Origin: Methylococcaceae bacterium
GTDB taxonomy: Bacteria > Pseudomonadota > Gammaproteobacteria > Methylococcales > Methylomonadaceae
Direction of reading: 5' to 3'
NCBI GenBank assembly: GCA_007280895.1
Contig: QYQN01000002.1
Span: 1 to 56,775, forward strand
DNA: 56,775 bases
In this document: positions 1 to 9,254 of the stretch, one piece after another
Layout: every line of letters begins with the position of its first letter
How positions within the stretch are numbered: the first letter of the stretch is position 1
The notes under the pieces: model-generated
Database searches by the model: none
The model's input: only the letters and a program-made list of their open reading frames with translations
What the model was told of the DNA's origin: nothing
Made by a program: the position numbers and the translations under genes

Positions 1-1
1 C

Positions 2-130
2 AGCAATCCCGCATTATTGGCGGGCTTATGGGTTTTCCTGGCCATGTCCAAAATTATGGAGGCCTACTCTCAAGTGGAGTTGGAGGCTTTAAAAGCGACT
101 GCACAGCAATTCTTGGGAAATGTTGTGTAG
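2..130 (+). CDS. C-terminal end of an unrecognised protein (partial)
   Basis: An open frame enters from the left edge and stops at TAG (128-130). It gives 42 residues, beginning SNPALLAGLWVFLAMSK and ending QQFLGNVV. The first part is hydrophobic enough for a membrane segment and the last part looks helical. Codon use is plausible, but the piece is too short to assign to a family. It runs convergently to yicC. It could also be a chance open frame, so confidence is low. Confidence 0.35.
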   Translation, partial: SNPALLAGLWVFLAMSKIMEAYSQVELEALKATAQQFLGNVV

Positions 131-143
131 ATACTTATGCTCA

Positions 144-153
144 GGGGGGGGGG
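144..153. repeat. G10 homopolymer tract
   Basis: Ten consecutive G residues lie between the partial gene and yicC in otherwise AT-leaning DNA. The tract is followed by short GGGAATCCC-like self-complementary sequence. It sits outside any gene I trust, so its effect is unknown. Such tracts are slippage-prone and are also frequent sites of sequencing error. Confidence 0.85.
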
Positions 154-229
154 AATCCCTATCCCTGAATCGTTTGATGGGGTCTGTGGCCATAATGAGA
201 ACTGCTGACCATCATTTGCCCAGTAAAAG

Positions 230-1096
230 CTATTCGATGTTTTGAATTTGCTCGCGCATTTGTTCAATTAGCACTTTCAATTCAATCGAGATCTGGGTCA
301 TTTCTTTGTCGGCTGATTTTGCACCTAAGGTGTTGGCTTCTCTGTTGAGTTCTTGCATTAAAAAATCTAAGCGTCTGCCCACTGGTTCATGTTGAGTGAG
401 CGTTCGTTGTACTTCGTTGACGTGCGTATGCAGACGATCGAGTTCTTCTGATACATCCAGTCGTTGTGCAAGGATAACCAATTCTTGTTCTAAGCGATCA
501 AAATCAGGTTGGCTGATAAGCTCTAGTATGCGACTTTTATATCTCTTGTGAAGTGCGCTTAATACGCTAGGCATTCGTTGACTGGCTTGGTCGATATAGC
601 TTTGACTTTTTTGACAACGCTCTACAAGGAGTTGTTGTAATTGCTTTCCCTCACGTTCGCGAACTATTAAAAAATCAGTCACCGTTTTTTTCACTAAGTC
701 CTGTAAGCACGCAAGAATATCTGTTGCATTAAGCTCTTGTTCTTGCTGAATACCTGGATACGCAAGCACATCTAGTGCTGAAAATGCACTGCATGATGGA
801 ATGATATCAGCTATTAGTTGAGTGGCTTTTTGAAGCGCGTTAACGGCGTCTCTATTTACATGAATCGTGTTTGAACTAGCACCGTTTTTTTTGTATGTAA
901 TAATGCATTCTATTTTACCGCGACTGACTGCATCACTAACCAGAGTGCGTAACGTAGTTTCTGCAAAACGTAAGTGATCTGGAATTTTTATGTTTATGTC
1001 ACAGTATCGATGATTAACTGAGCGTAGCTCACAGCTAAGCATTAAATGATTGATTTCTGTTTCATTACTAGCAAAAGCCGTCATACTTTTTGTCAT
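230..1096 (-). CDS. yicC: YicC-family endoribonuclease
   Basis: 288 aa, the normal length for YicC, a stress-associated endoribonuclease family. The N-terminus (MTKSMTAFA, then LRSVNHRYCDINIKIP) matches the YicC N-terminal domain. The C-terminal block GRRLDFLMQELNREANTLGAKS is the hallmark of the DUF1732 end of the family. The central part is helical and rich in Glu and Arg. In many relatives gmk follows yicC, but here the next DNA downstream is the G10 tract and a convergent gene fragment, so that linkage is absent. The gene is divergent from the HAD hydrolase across a 237-bp spacer, which contains the 10-bp palindrome GGTAATTACC. Family assignment is secure; the RNA substrate is not visible from sequence. 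Confidence 0.93.
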   Translation of the reverse strand: MTKSMTAFASNETEINHLMLSCELRSVNHRYCDINIKIPDHLRFAETTLRTLVSDAVSRGKIECIITYKKNGASSNTIHVNRDAVNALQKATQLIADIIPSCSAFSALDVLAYPGIQQEQELNATDILACLQDLVKKTVTDFLIVREREGKQLQQLLVERCQKSQSYIDQASQRMPSVLSALHKRYKSRILELISQPDFDRLEQELVILAQRLDVSEELDRLHTHVNEVQRTLTQHEPVGRRLDFLMQELNREANTLGAKSADKEMTQISIELKVLIEQMREQIQNIE

Positions 1097-1333
1097 TGTT
1101 TACCTTAAATGTTTGTGTAGAGTTGTGTAGCTTTAAATCTTGATGATTTATCCAAGAAAGCGCGTGTGTTGTTTATGTAACAATTTTTTACTGATTAAAT
1201 CAGATTTAGCAGGTAATTACCTAGAGAAATACTTATTTTGTATTAATATTTTTTATGGGCAAATCTACACTATTAGTTTAAGCAGATTACCCGTAACTAC
1301 TCATCATTATTTACCTTAACTGGAGGTTAAACC

Positions 1334-2101
1334 ATGTCCACTAATGATATTTTCGCGCTTGATTTTGATGGTGTTATTTGCCATAGCGCAGTTGAAACTG
1401 CAATCACTGGTTGGAAAGCCGCTGGGCATTTTTGGCAGGATATGCCGGCGCTACCATCTGCTGCAATTGTTGATCAATTTGTGCTTATTCGTCCGTTAAT
1501 TGAAACGGGTTATGAGGCAATTTTAGGTATGCGTTTGTTATTTTTAGGTTATTCTTGTGCCGAAATTTGTGCTGACTACTTTAAAAAAATTAAATACTTA
1601 ATTGATGACTTAGGCGTTGAAACAGAAACCTTAAAGCACTGTTTTGGCATTACACGCGACGCTTGGATTGCAGAGGATATAAACGCTTGGCTGGCAATGA
1701 ATCCTTTATTTCCAGGTATACAACAAAAATTACAGACATTAACAGCAACCCATACGTGGTACATCATCACAACCAAGCAAGAGCGTTTCGTGCAAAAAAT
1801 TTTACAAGCAAATGCTATTGATTTAGCTCCTGAACGTATTTTTGGTTTAGATAGAAAACTAACCAAAGCACAGGTTTTAAAGGCCTTATTAGCTGCACAT
1901 CCCAATGCTACGTTGGCATTTGTTGAGGATCGCCTTGCTACCTTAGAAACTATCCAACTTGACTCCAGCTTGCGTATGCTTAATCTAGGCTTAGCGTGTT
2001 GGGGTTACAATACTGAGCACGAACGAAATCGTGCGCTAATGCAGGGTTTTTCACTGTTATCTTTGGAAAATTTTTTAGTGTTCACGCCCGAGGCAAGCTG
2101 A
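1334..2101 (+). CDS. HAD-superfamily hydrolase
   Basis: 255 aa. HAD motif I is FALDFDGVIC near the N-terminus, where the first Asp would be the nucleophile. Motif II is probably the Thr in YIITTKQE, the conserved Lys lies in RKLTKAQVL, and motif IV is FVEDRL. The helical stretch between motif I and motif II is long enough for a cap. A clear Shine-Dalgarno (GGAGG) precedes ATG 1334. This is a soluble cytoplasmic phosphatase-like protein, and its substrate cannot be read from sequence. It stands alone, divergent from yicC and convergent with recB, so context gives no pathway. Confidence 0.8.
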   Translation: MSTNDIFALDFDGVICHSAVETAITGWKAAGHFWQDMPALPSAAIVDQFVLIRPLIETGYEAILGMRLLFLGYSCAEICADYFKKIKYLIDDLGVETETLKHCFGITRDAWIAEDINAWLAMNPLFPGIQQKLQTLTATHTWYIITTKQERFVQKILQANAIDLAPERIFGLDRKLTKAQVLKALLAAHPNATLAFVEDRLATLETIQLDSSLRMLNLGLACWGYNTEHERNRALMQGFSLLSLENFLVFTPEAS

Positions 2102-2122
2102 TAACTCGCTTGTGTCGCAGTA

Positions 2123-5100
2123 TTAAGTAAAAAGTGCGGCTAATTCTTCTACCTTTTCGCGCGCTGGGCGGTCTTGATAAACGCCACTTAAGGGCTGATC
2201 TGCAATCATTCCCCGCACAAATAAATAACGTACACCGCCAAAGTGCCTTTCATAGTCATAGCCGTCTAGGCGTTGTTGTAGATAACGATGTAATACTATG
2301 GTGTAAAGCCAATATTGCAGGCCATAATTATGGTGACGCATTGCTTGTTGTAGGCGTTGTTCGGTGTAATCTGGCAGAGTGTTGGTTTTGTAATCCATCA
2401 CATAATATTGACCTTGATATTCACAGACCAAATCAATAAAACCCGTTAAATATCCACTCAGTTGCTTATTAGGCAGGGCTCGATAGACGGGGCAAAACGC
2501 CAGGACTGTATTAATTTGAGCAACATTAAGTTTTGGTAATGATAAATAAAACGCTAACTCCTTTAAACATTTTACTTCTTCAAGGTTTTTTAAACAAAAG
2601 CTGGGTTCGGTTGCAGATAAGGGCGTGTGCACTAGGCTTTGCAAACACGTGGCTAGCAGTTCAGGTGCCATTAACTCAACGCCATATTGTTGGCACAATT
2701 GCTTACATTCCTCGCTATTAATATTCGCGAGCGCCACCTCTGCATAGCGATGGCTTTCTAATAAACGATGCACCACATTACCCAGCTTTGAGCCTTTAGG
2801 TATGTTTTCCCATAGTGAATTTTGCTGGTTTGCTGTGGGTGAATTGTCTTGCATCGCGTTAGTCAAATCATCATCGCTGCTGTCATTGGCAAATTCGGGT
2901 GCGTCCTGAATACGCGTATTGGCTAATGAAGTGTAACTACTCATTTGCCACGTTGTGTATAAAACTCGGTGACGCGTTAATGCGGTTAAGGTTTGTGTGT
3001 TGTTAACTGGAGAGTGATAACGCGCTGTTGCAACGACGGGAATGTCTATCAGAGTATGTGAAATTCCCGCTGTTGAACCTAAAACGCTTAATGTATCTAA
3101 TTGTTCGTTAAAGCTTAATTCAGATAAGTTGATTAAACTGGCTAAGGCTGACTCATTAACTGTGTCTTTGTTGTGCACATCGGCCCAAATAACATAATTT
3201 AAATATTTTGCTCGGGTTAAGGCAACGTAAGCAATACGTATCGCTTCGGCGCGGCTTTCTTGTATCGCCATTTGTTGATGCTGCGCAAAATCCGTTGAAC
3301 CAATGTCAATGAGCTGATAATTGTCTTGATGACAGCTAACTACTGTTAGACTATTAATTTTTGTATCATTACTTTGCCAAAGATATGGACAAAACACCAC
3401 GGGGTATTCCAGTCCTTTCGCACGATGCATGGTGATGATTTGCACGGCATTTGCATCACTTTCTAAACGTAACACATGATGCTCGTCACAGTCTTTCGAT
3501 TCTTTTGCCTCAATAATACGACTTTCTAGCCATTGCACGGTTTTATTGAGGCCAAGATATTCTTCATGTACGGCCTGTTGTAGCAGTTCTATTAAATGAT
3601 AAATATTAGTAATCACGCGCTCTGCTGCGCGACATTTAGGTAAGTGGGCGATTATTTTGGGATGTGTCAATAGCTTCATCATCATTGCCAACACACCTTG
3701 TTGTAGCCAGTTTTGATGGTATTCGGCAAACTCAAGTAAGTAATTATCCATGGCAATGTCATGGTTAAATAATTGGTATAAGGCTTGCCCATCCATGCCG
3801 TACCAAGCACAACTTAACGCTTGTCTTAATAAGCCTAGGTCATTAGGTTTGACTACTGCGTGCAATATTGTCAATAACGCTTCTGCTTCAGGCGAGGTGA
3901 AAACTGATTCATTGCTGTTGATCAACGCCGGCACCCCCGTGGCTAGCAGAGCTTGTTGATATGCGTTGGCTTGGTTGTTAGATTTTACCAATATGGCTAT
4001 ATCGCTGGGTTGCAACTTAATGTTTGCGGGCTGTAGTGTCACGTCTTCTGTTAATAAGCGTACTATTTCATTGACTACGGCTTGCTGAAGTTGAGGGTCG
4101 GCTTCTGCTGAAGACCAATATGATTTTTTGTCTGAGCACTGGTTTAATTGCCAAAGCTGCAAAGGCTTGATGGGCTTACCTGCAAGACTTAAGTAAGCTT
4201 CGGTTGCCGACTTAGCTGGACGAACTGTCTTAAAGACTAAATCTGTTAAACAAAACACGTTGTCACGCTTAAATAAACTATTCACAGCCGCCACTAACTC
4301 AGGATGTGAGCGCCAATTTTCGCCTAAGGTATAGCGCTGCTTGGCGGTTTTTTGTGCAGCTAAATAGGAATAAATATCAGCTCCGCGAAATTTATAAATA
4401 GCTTGTTTAGGATCGCCTATTAAAAATAACTCATGCGTATCGCAATTAAAAAGCGTTGAGAAAATAAACCATTGGTCATCATCAGTATCTTGAAATTCAT
4501 CAATTAAGGCAGCCGTAAAACGGGTGCGTAAGGCTTGCGTTAAGTTGGCGGCTTTTTCACTTTTCAAGGCTTCGGCTAAGCGAATAATTAAATCATCAAA
4601 TGATAAGACATTGAGTTCTTTGCCGCGTTGAGTTAGCTCAAGTCTTAAAGTCTCTAATAATGCGCAACGAAAAGTTAAAGATAAGGCGAGTTTCGCTGTA
4701 TTTAATTGCGTGAGTAAGGTGTTATTTAAAGCTAACTGTTCAATGAAAACTTGCTTACGCTCGTCACTCTGTTGGTTTTTATTGGCTCTAAATTTGTTTC
4801 CATTTAACCCTTCTTTTATGGAGCTGCTGGTAAATAAGGTAAACGCTTTTGCGGGCGGAAGTTGCGCGTGATCCCCTTCTATCCACGCCTGTAACATCGG
4901 TGCGTAGGTTGTAAATTCAGTATCATACGTAGATTTAAAAGAATCTTTAGAATCTACTAAGGCGGTCTTAATTTTATCAAAACAGCTATAAAACTCCACT
5001 GCTACATTTTCAGCTAATTCTTTGATAAGCGCTAATTGCTTGTTGATATCATGATGTTGTTGAAAATCTGGTGTTACTTGTAGAGGCGTGTGTGCGCTAA

Positions 5101-5725
5101 ACGCTGCTGCTGGAAACCTCGTCACACTATTAAGTAATGCGTCTGGTGTTTTAAAGTGCGATGTTAACAACCCCACCTCAAAAACTGAACGTTCATACAT
5201 CTGTTTACGCCAGAAATCATCAGCACAGGCTTGTTTAATAGCGTCAATATTGGCACTTAACTCGACATTAAATAACTGTCCACTTTCTAAAGCATGCTCG
5301 CGTAAAACTCGTTGACAAAAACCATGAATCGTAAAAATTGCTGCCCGATCAATGTCGAGTAATGCTTGGTTTAAGCGCTGTTGAATTTTTATTTTGGGCA
5401 ACTTCAACGTGAGTTGAACATGAATTAACCATTGGGTAAGTTTCTCGTCTAATTCTGGTGTACCCTCTGCACTCGTTAATGCTTTTTGAGCGGTAGCTAG
5501 ACGATTTCTTATCCGTGTTTTTAGCTCTTCCGTGGCGGCTTTGGTAAAAGTAACCACTAAAATATTTTCTAAAAGCCGTGCTTCTTCCACCACTAATCGT
5601 AGCACCAGCATAGCAAGTGCGAAGGTTTTGCCGGTACCTGCACTGGCTTCTAATAAGGTCACACCTTTATTAATTGGTGTGCTCACGACATCAAATTCAT
5701 TAACAGTAGTGTCTTGATTTTCCAT
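2123..5725 (-). CDS. recB: Exodeoxyribonuclease V subunit beta (RecB)
   Basis: 1200 aa, full length for RecB, the 3'-5' helicase and nuclease subunit of RecBCD, which resects double-strand breaks and loads RecA. The N-terminal Walker A is LLEASAGTGKTFALA, followed by VVTFTKAATEELKTRIR (UvrD-like motif Ia). Walker B is ALIDEFQDTDDDQW. Late helicase motifs include ITMHRAKGLEYPVVF and AYVALTRAKY. The C-terminal nuclease domain shows GFIDLVCEYQGQYYVMDYKTN, with the expected Asp and DYK catalytic residues. RecC and RecD are normally encoded next to it, but here both neighbours are unrelated and point the other way. Either recC and recD lie elsewhere or the complex differs. Confidence 0.96.
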   Translation of the reverse strand: MENQDTTVNEFDVVSTPINKGVTLLEASAGTGKTFALAMLVLRLVVEEARLLENILVVTFTKAATEELKTRIRNRLATAQKALTSAEGTPELDEKLTQWLIHVQLTLKLPKIKIQQRLNQALLDIDRAAIFTIHGFCQRVLREHALESGQLFNVELSANIDAIKQACADDFWRKQMYERSVFEVGLLTSHFKTPDALLNSVTRFPAAAFSAHTPLQVTPDFQQHHDINKQLALIKELAENVAVEFYSCFDKIKTALVDSKDSFKSTYDTEFTTYAPMLQAWIEGDHAQLPPAKAFTLFTSSSIKEGLNGNKFRANKNQQSDERKQVFIEQLALNNTLLTQLNTAKLALSLTFRCALLETLRLELTQRGKELNVLSFDDLIIRLAEALKSEKAANLTQALRTRFTAALIDEFQDTDDDQWFIFSTLFNCDTHELFLIGDPKQAIYKFRGADIYSYLAAQKTAKQRYTLGENWRSHPELVAAVNSLFKRDNVFCLTDLVFKTVRPAKSATEAYLSLAGKPIKPLQLWQLNQCSDKKSYWSSAEADPQLQQAVVNEIVRLLTEDVTLQPANIKLQPSDIAILVKSNNQANAYQQALLATGVPALINSNESVFTSPEAEALLTILHAVVKPNDLGLLRQALSCAWYGMDGQALYQLFNHDIAMDNYLLEFAEYHQNWLQQGVLAMMMKLLTHPKIIAHLPKCRAAERVITNIYHLIELLQQAVHEEYLGLNKTVQWLESRIIEAKESKDCDEHHVLRLESDANAVQIITMHRAKGLEYPVVFCPYLWQSNDTKINSLTVVSCHQDNYQLIDIGSTDFAQHQQMAIQESRAEAIRIAYVALTRAKYLNYVIWADVHNKDTVNESALASLINLSELSFNEQLDTLSVLGSTAGISHTLIDIPVVATARYHSPVNNTQTLTALTRHRVLYTTWQMSSYTSLANTRIQDAPEFANDSSDDDLTNAMQDNSPTANQQNSLWENIPKGSKLGNVVHRLLESHRYAEVALANINSEECKQLCQQYGVELMAPELLATCLQSLVHTPLSATEPSFCLKNLEEVKCLKELAFYLSLPKLNVAQINTVLAFCPVYRALPNKQLSGYLTGFIDLVCEYQGQYYVMDYKTNTLPDYTEQRLQQAMRHHNYGLQYWLYTIVLHRYLQQRLDGYDYERHFGGVRYLFVRGMIADQPLSGVYQDRPAREKVEELAALFT

Positions 5726-5923
5726 TGTGTTATCAGGTGGTTAAGTTAGTTGAATAGAAATACAGTTAGCTGCTCAACGGGATATCATCGGGTTAACGAG
5801 TAAAACACGGCATAATACAATAGCGTTGTCGTTGTCTAGCGTCTGATGTTCGTATGGCACTGGCTTAAAATAACTAAAAAAACCTTCCCCCCATAATGCC
5901 TTGTGCTTAGGAGAATTGCCATC

Positions 5924-6574
5924 ATGTTTTGTTTGCCTCTGTTTAAAAAATCTGCACAGTTTGGTTTATTGTTGTTGCTCGTTAGCCTCGCCACCACGGC
6001 TGTTAGTGCGGAGTCTTGGCAGTATCATCAAGACGTCGATCGTCTTAGTAATGAAGCATACAGCAGCGTGACGTCCCCTACTTTACCGCGCGGTTTATAT
6101 GATGATTTAAAAATAACGATTATGTGTAGGCAGCAAAGCTTGCAGGTAATTATTGATTCAGATAGTTTTATTGCTTCGCAAGACCGTCAATTTGAAATGG
6201 AATACCAACTTGATAAACAAGCTGCCGTTACCTTAGTAATGCGCACGTTTCCTGATTCTAAACGTAAGGGTGTTAATACCACTGAGGCAAAAGCATTGTT
6301 TGATGGCATGTTAATTAGTCAGGATAAACTTTATATTCGCGTTAAAACAATGCTGAAAGAAGTGCTTACTGCAACTTTTCCTTTAAATGATGCTCATCAA
6401 GCACTGGAGAAAATTCTCTCTGATTGCCGCCCAACTGCTGTTGGAGACTCAACTAATACCGCGTTTAGCTTGCGTGATTTTGAACACGCGCTGAAGCAGC
6501 TTCCAATCGACCAGCAACAACACTTGCTCAACACCATAAAAAACCTACTGACCACCATGAAACAAGCGCACTAA
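5924..6574 (+). CDS. Exported hypothetical protein
   Basis: 216 aa from ATG 5924. I prefer this to the track's GTG at 5903 because an AGGAG lies about 10 nt upstream. Residues 1-34 form a typical Sec signal (FKKSAQFGLLLLLVSLATT) ending near AVSA/ES, so the mature protein is probably periplasmic. The rest is hydrophilic, mixed alpha/beta, with two Cys (MCRQQ and SDCRP) that could form a disulfide. A long C-terminal helix follows (FEHALKQLPIDQQQHLL). I do not recognise the family. It stands alone, convergent with mtgA, so context does not help. It is likely real on signal peptide, Shine-Dalgarno and codon use. Confidence 0.72.
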   Translation: MFCLPLFKKSAQFGLLLLLVSLATTAVSAESWQYHQDVDRLSNEAYSSVTSPTLPRGLYDDLKITIMCRQQSLQVIIDSDSFIASQDRQFEMEYQLDKQAAVTLVMRTFPDSKRKGVNTTEAKALFDGMLISQDKLYIRVKTMLKEVLTATFPLNDAHQALEKILSDCRPTAVGDSTNTAFSLRDFEHALKQLPIDQQQHLLNTIKNLLTTMKQAH

Positions 6575-6629
6575 CGAACACACCTGAAATTGTTTAATCG
6601 CTACGTTTGCGTTTTAAGTTGGTGCCCAT

Positions 6630-7286
6630 TTAAGGTAAGGGTCTCATTTGTCTTAATATCCAGCGTTGTCGAGACAGTACATAGGCAGAAGGATGGGCTA
6701 CATTAAGTGTTTTTGGATTAGGCAATACCGCAGCTAATAATGCACATTGGGCACGTGTTAATTGCTTGGCTGAAACACCAAAATAATGCTGACTAGCCGC
6801 CTCAATACCATAAAGATGATCACCAAACTCTGCAATATTCATATACATTTCTAAAATACGCGGTTTATCCCAAAGTAATTCTAATAAACAGGTAAACCAT
6901 GCCTCTAAACCTTTACGAAGCCAACTTTTAGCAGGAATTAAAAACAAATTTTTAGCAGTTTGCTGACTTATCGTGCTTGCGCCATGCAAGGATCGTCCGT
7001 TTTGATAATGGTGGAATGCGGCACTTATTGCCTTAACATCAAAACCATAATGTGCAATAAAGTGCTGATCTTCAGCGGCAATAACTGCACTTCCTGCAAA
7101 TGCCGAGATGTCATGTCGACTCACCCAGCGATAAGCAATACTGCGGGGCAGGGTATGCAAATTCGCGACATCTTCCACTTGCTGATAGAGCATAAACATG
7201 CTCAATGGCGGCGGACACCAGCGCAATAATAGGCACATAGAAAACGAACTGACCGTAAAAAATATAATTAACTTTCTTAAATACAT
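6630..7286 (-). CDS. mtgA: Monofunctional peptidoglycan glycosyltransferase
   Basis: 218 aa from ATG 7286. The track's GTG at 7346 would overlap the upstream gene, while this start puts the single membrane anchor (KLIIFFTVSSFSMCLLLRW) directly at the N-terminus. It is a GT51 enzyme that polymerises lipid II into glycan strands on the periplasmic side. The catalytic motif AAEDQHFIAHYGFD carries the family Glu in EDxxFxxHxG. Further conserved blocks are GASTISQQTAKNLFL and EMYMNIAEFGDHLYGIEAA. There is no transpeptidase domain, hence monofunctional. It lies about 43 bp after the pyruvate-kinase-like gene on the same strand and is probably co-transcribed with it. No strong Shine-Dalgarno was seen at either start. 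Confidence 0.92.
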   Translation of the reverse strand: MYLRKLIIFFTVSSFSMCLLLRWCPPPLSMFMLYQQVEDVANLHTLPRSIAYRWVSRHDISAFAGSAVIAAEDQHFIAHYGFDVKAISAAFHHYQNGRSLHGASTISQQTAKNLFLIPAKSWLRKGLEAWFTCLLELLWDKPRILEMYMNIAEFGDHLYGIEAASQHYFGVSAKQLTRAQCALLAAVLPNPKTLNVAHPSAYVLSRQRWILRQMRPLP

Positions 7287-7329
7287 AGTACCAAGGTTAA
7301 AAAAGTTGCAGTGTATCGCTTGTTGAGGC

Positions 7330-9222
7330 TCACCAATGCAGTGCACGTAAGCGAGAAAACTTTTTTCTTTGATGTTCTTGCATTCTAATCATGACATTAA
7401 TTAAAGCTTCAATAGCATCCAGAATATATGGGCCTTTATTTAACATGACACACTCTGCTCTTACCGCCATGGCTGCATCAGTAAATTCAGGGCGAGATTT
7501 CACACCCTTTTTAGCGATTGATTCTAATACTTGGGTTGCCCAAATTACTGGGACATGCGCAGCTTCACATACCCACAAGAGTTCTTCTTGTATTTCCGCT
7601 AAGCGTGCACTGCCTAATTCAACGGCGAGATCACCGCGTGCAATCATAATGCCCAAACTATGCTTACCAATGGTGCCAAGAATAATATCTGGGAGATTTT
7701 TTACGGCAAGATTTGTTTCTATTTTTGCAATAATAGGAATATCCGAGGCGTTACGTTTAGCAAGTTCTGCAACGAGGTATTCCATGTCTGATAATTTTTC
7801 TACGAATGAAAAACCAATTAAATCCGCATGCGTCGCAGCAAAATCTAAATCAAGTAAGTCTTTAGTGCTTAACGGTGAAAGCTTAAGGTCTGAGTCTGGA
7901 AAATTAATGCCTTTATCACTTTGGATTGACACACCTTGGCTGCGTGCTTGAGTAATGCGCACAAAAACGCCTTGTGTATCAATGGTTTCCACTATACCGC
8001 CTAATTTGCCATCATCAATCCAAACCGGCTGACCAATAGTTAGTTTTTCACTAAAGTTCGACAAGGTACAGCCAATATGCGCAGGGTGGAGTACATTGCC
8101 CTTTGCATCATATTCAGCAGGACCGCCTTCAATATCATTTTCAGTTAAAATCACACAATCATTTTTGTTTAAACGTATGTCCATTGGTTTGCCACTGAAT
8201 TCACCACAGGTATATGTGATGTTTTTATCATCTGTATCTGGTGCATTCGCTTCAGTTAATTGAACAGTACACGCTGACATTAAATAACTACTTTGGTGAC
8301 AATTGACCAACCATTTTGTCGCTGATAATTGCTTATCAACAGTAAAATATCGTTGTTTATTTCGTGCGTCCAGAAAGCTAAGTCGGCTTTGTGGCGTTAA
8401 GGCATTAAATAGATTCTCTGGTATGTGGAGATGAAATAAAGCACTACTTTCATCGTTAGTTTCTGAGTTGTGTGGCAAGGTCGTTAAAATTAATTGTGTC
8501 TTAGTATTACTTTGCCCATATACATTTTTTTTGATTTGAATATGATGCACTGCGGGTTCTAATTTAACTGCACCAGTGCGAATTTTATGGCCTGCTAAAT
8601 CCATCAAAATACGGCACATTTTGCCTGTCTCTGTTTCAGCACGCCGCACATTGCGTATCATCTGTCGCCAGATTGTTGCATTATCATGCGCACAATTAAT
8701 TCTTGCGCAGGTCATACCTTTTGTTAATAGGCCTAAGATTAATTCATAATCCCATGCTGTTTCCGTGGCTAAGGTCACCATAACATGCACCTTACTGTGA
8801 GTATGAAAAGGGCCAAATAATTCAATGCTATGCTGATCCAATAATTGTTGGCCGCGATTAAAACCATATTCTGTTGGTTTTTTTTCATCCGCTGAATAGC
8901 TTTTAGCCGTTGCTCGCTGCAAAATTTCAATAACTGAATTTAAGGTTGACATCACCGACGCTTCAGAGCGCCCTAAGGATGATAATCCTGCTTGCGCCAA
9001 TCTATCTTGTAAATGCCGTAGATCATATTGTCTCAGTGCTAGGTAATGCGCAAGATTGCAGGCACTTTTAGTGATGATTCCATCATGAAAATAGGCCGTG
9101 TATTTTAATAATCGATAACTGGCGTGTTCCTCAACGTCATGACGAAGCTGCATTACTTCAGTGAGCAATTGCTTTAAGGTGTCTTCATAAATATCTGAAG
9201 GTGATTGCAAGGAGATTGTCAT
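7330..9222 (-). CDS. Pyruvate-kinase-like protein with N-terminal extension
   Basis: 630 aa. Residues 1 to about 135 are a helical extension not present in standard pyruvate kinase. The rest follows the PK barrel: MVTLATE, ARINCAHD (Arg, Asn and His kept, family Ser changed to Ala), DLAGHKIRTG, IIAKIETNLAVKNL (catalytic Lys and metal Glu), IMIARGDLAVELG (metal Asp) and WATQVLES (catalytic Thr). The usual SGETAKG-like segment after the barrel is replaced by NKGPYILDAI. The protein ends there, without the C-terminal allosteric domain. DLAGHKIRTG has Leu and Lys where K+-dependent enzymes have Thr and Glu, as in K+-independent PKs. A large insert (roughly residues 240-440) corresponds to an expanded B domain. 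It sits between FAH and mtgA in one minus-strand group. Whether it makes pyruvate is uncertain. Confidence 0.8.
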   Translation of the reverse strand: MTISLQSPSDIYEDTLKQLLTEVMQLRHDVEEHASYRLLKYTAYFHDGIITKSACNLAHYLALRQYDLRHLQDRLAQAGLSSLGRSEASVMSTLNSVIEILQRATAKSYSADEKKPTEYGFNRGQQLLDQHSIELFGPFHTHSKVHVMVTLATETAWDYELILGLLTKGMTCARINCAHDNATIWRQMIRNVRRAETETGKMCRILMDLAGHKIRTGAVKLEPAVHHIQIKKNVYGQSNTKTQLILTTLPHNSETNDESSALFHLHIPENLFNALTPQSRLSFLDARNKQRYFTVDKQLSATKWLVNCHQSSYLMSACTVQLTEANAPDTDDKNITYTCGEFSGKPMDIRLNKNDCVILTENDIEGGPAEYDAKGNVLHPAHIGCTLSNFSEKLTIGQPVWIDDGKLGGIVETIDTQGVFVRITQARSQGVSIQSDKGINFPDSDLKLSPLSTKDLLDLDFAATHADLIGFSFVEKLSDMEYLVAELAKRNASDIPIIAKIETNLAVKNLPDIILGTIGKHSLGIMIARGDLAVELGSARLAEIQEELLWVCEAAHVPVIWATQVLESIAKKGVKSRPEFTDAAMAVRAECVMLNKGPYILDAIEALINVMIRMQEHQRKKFSRLRALHW

Positions 9223-9254
9223 ATTTTAGTCTGCTTTATAACCAAGAAGAGCGA

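Noticed and set aside
70-267. 65-aa ORF across the G10 tract
   Set aside because: It overlaps the end of yicC and the partial gene, depends on the homopolymer length, and the peptide is low in protein-like features.
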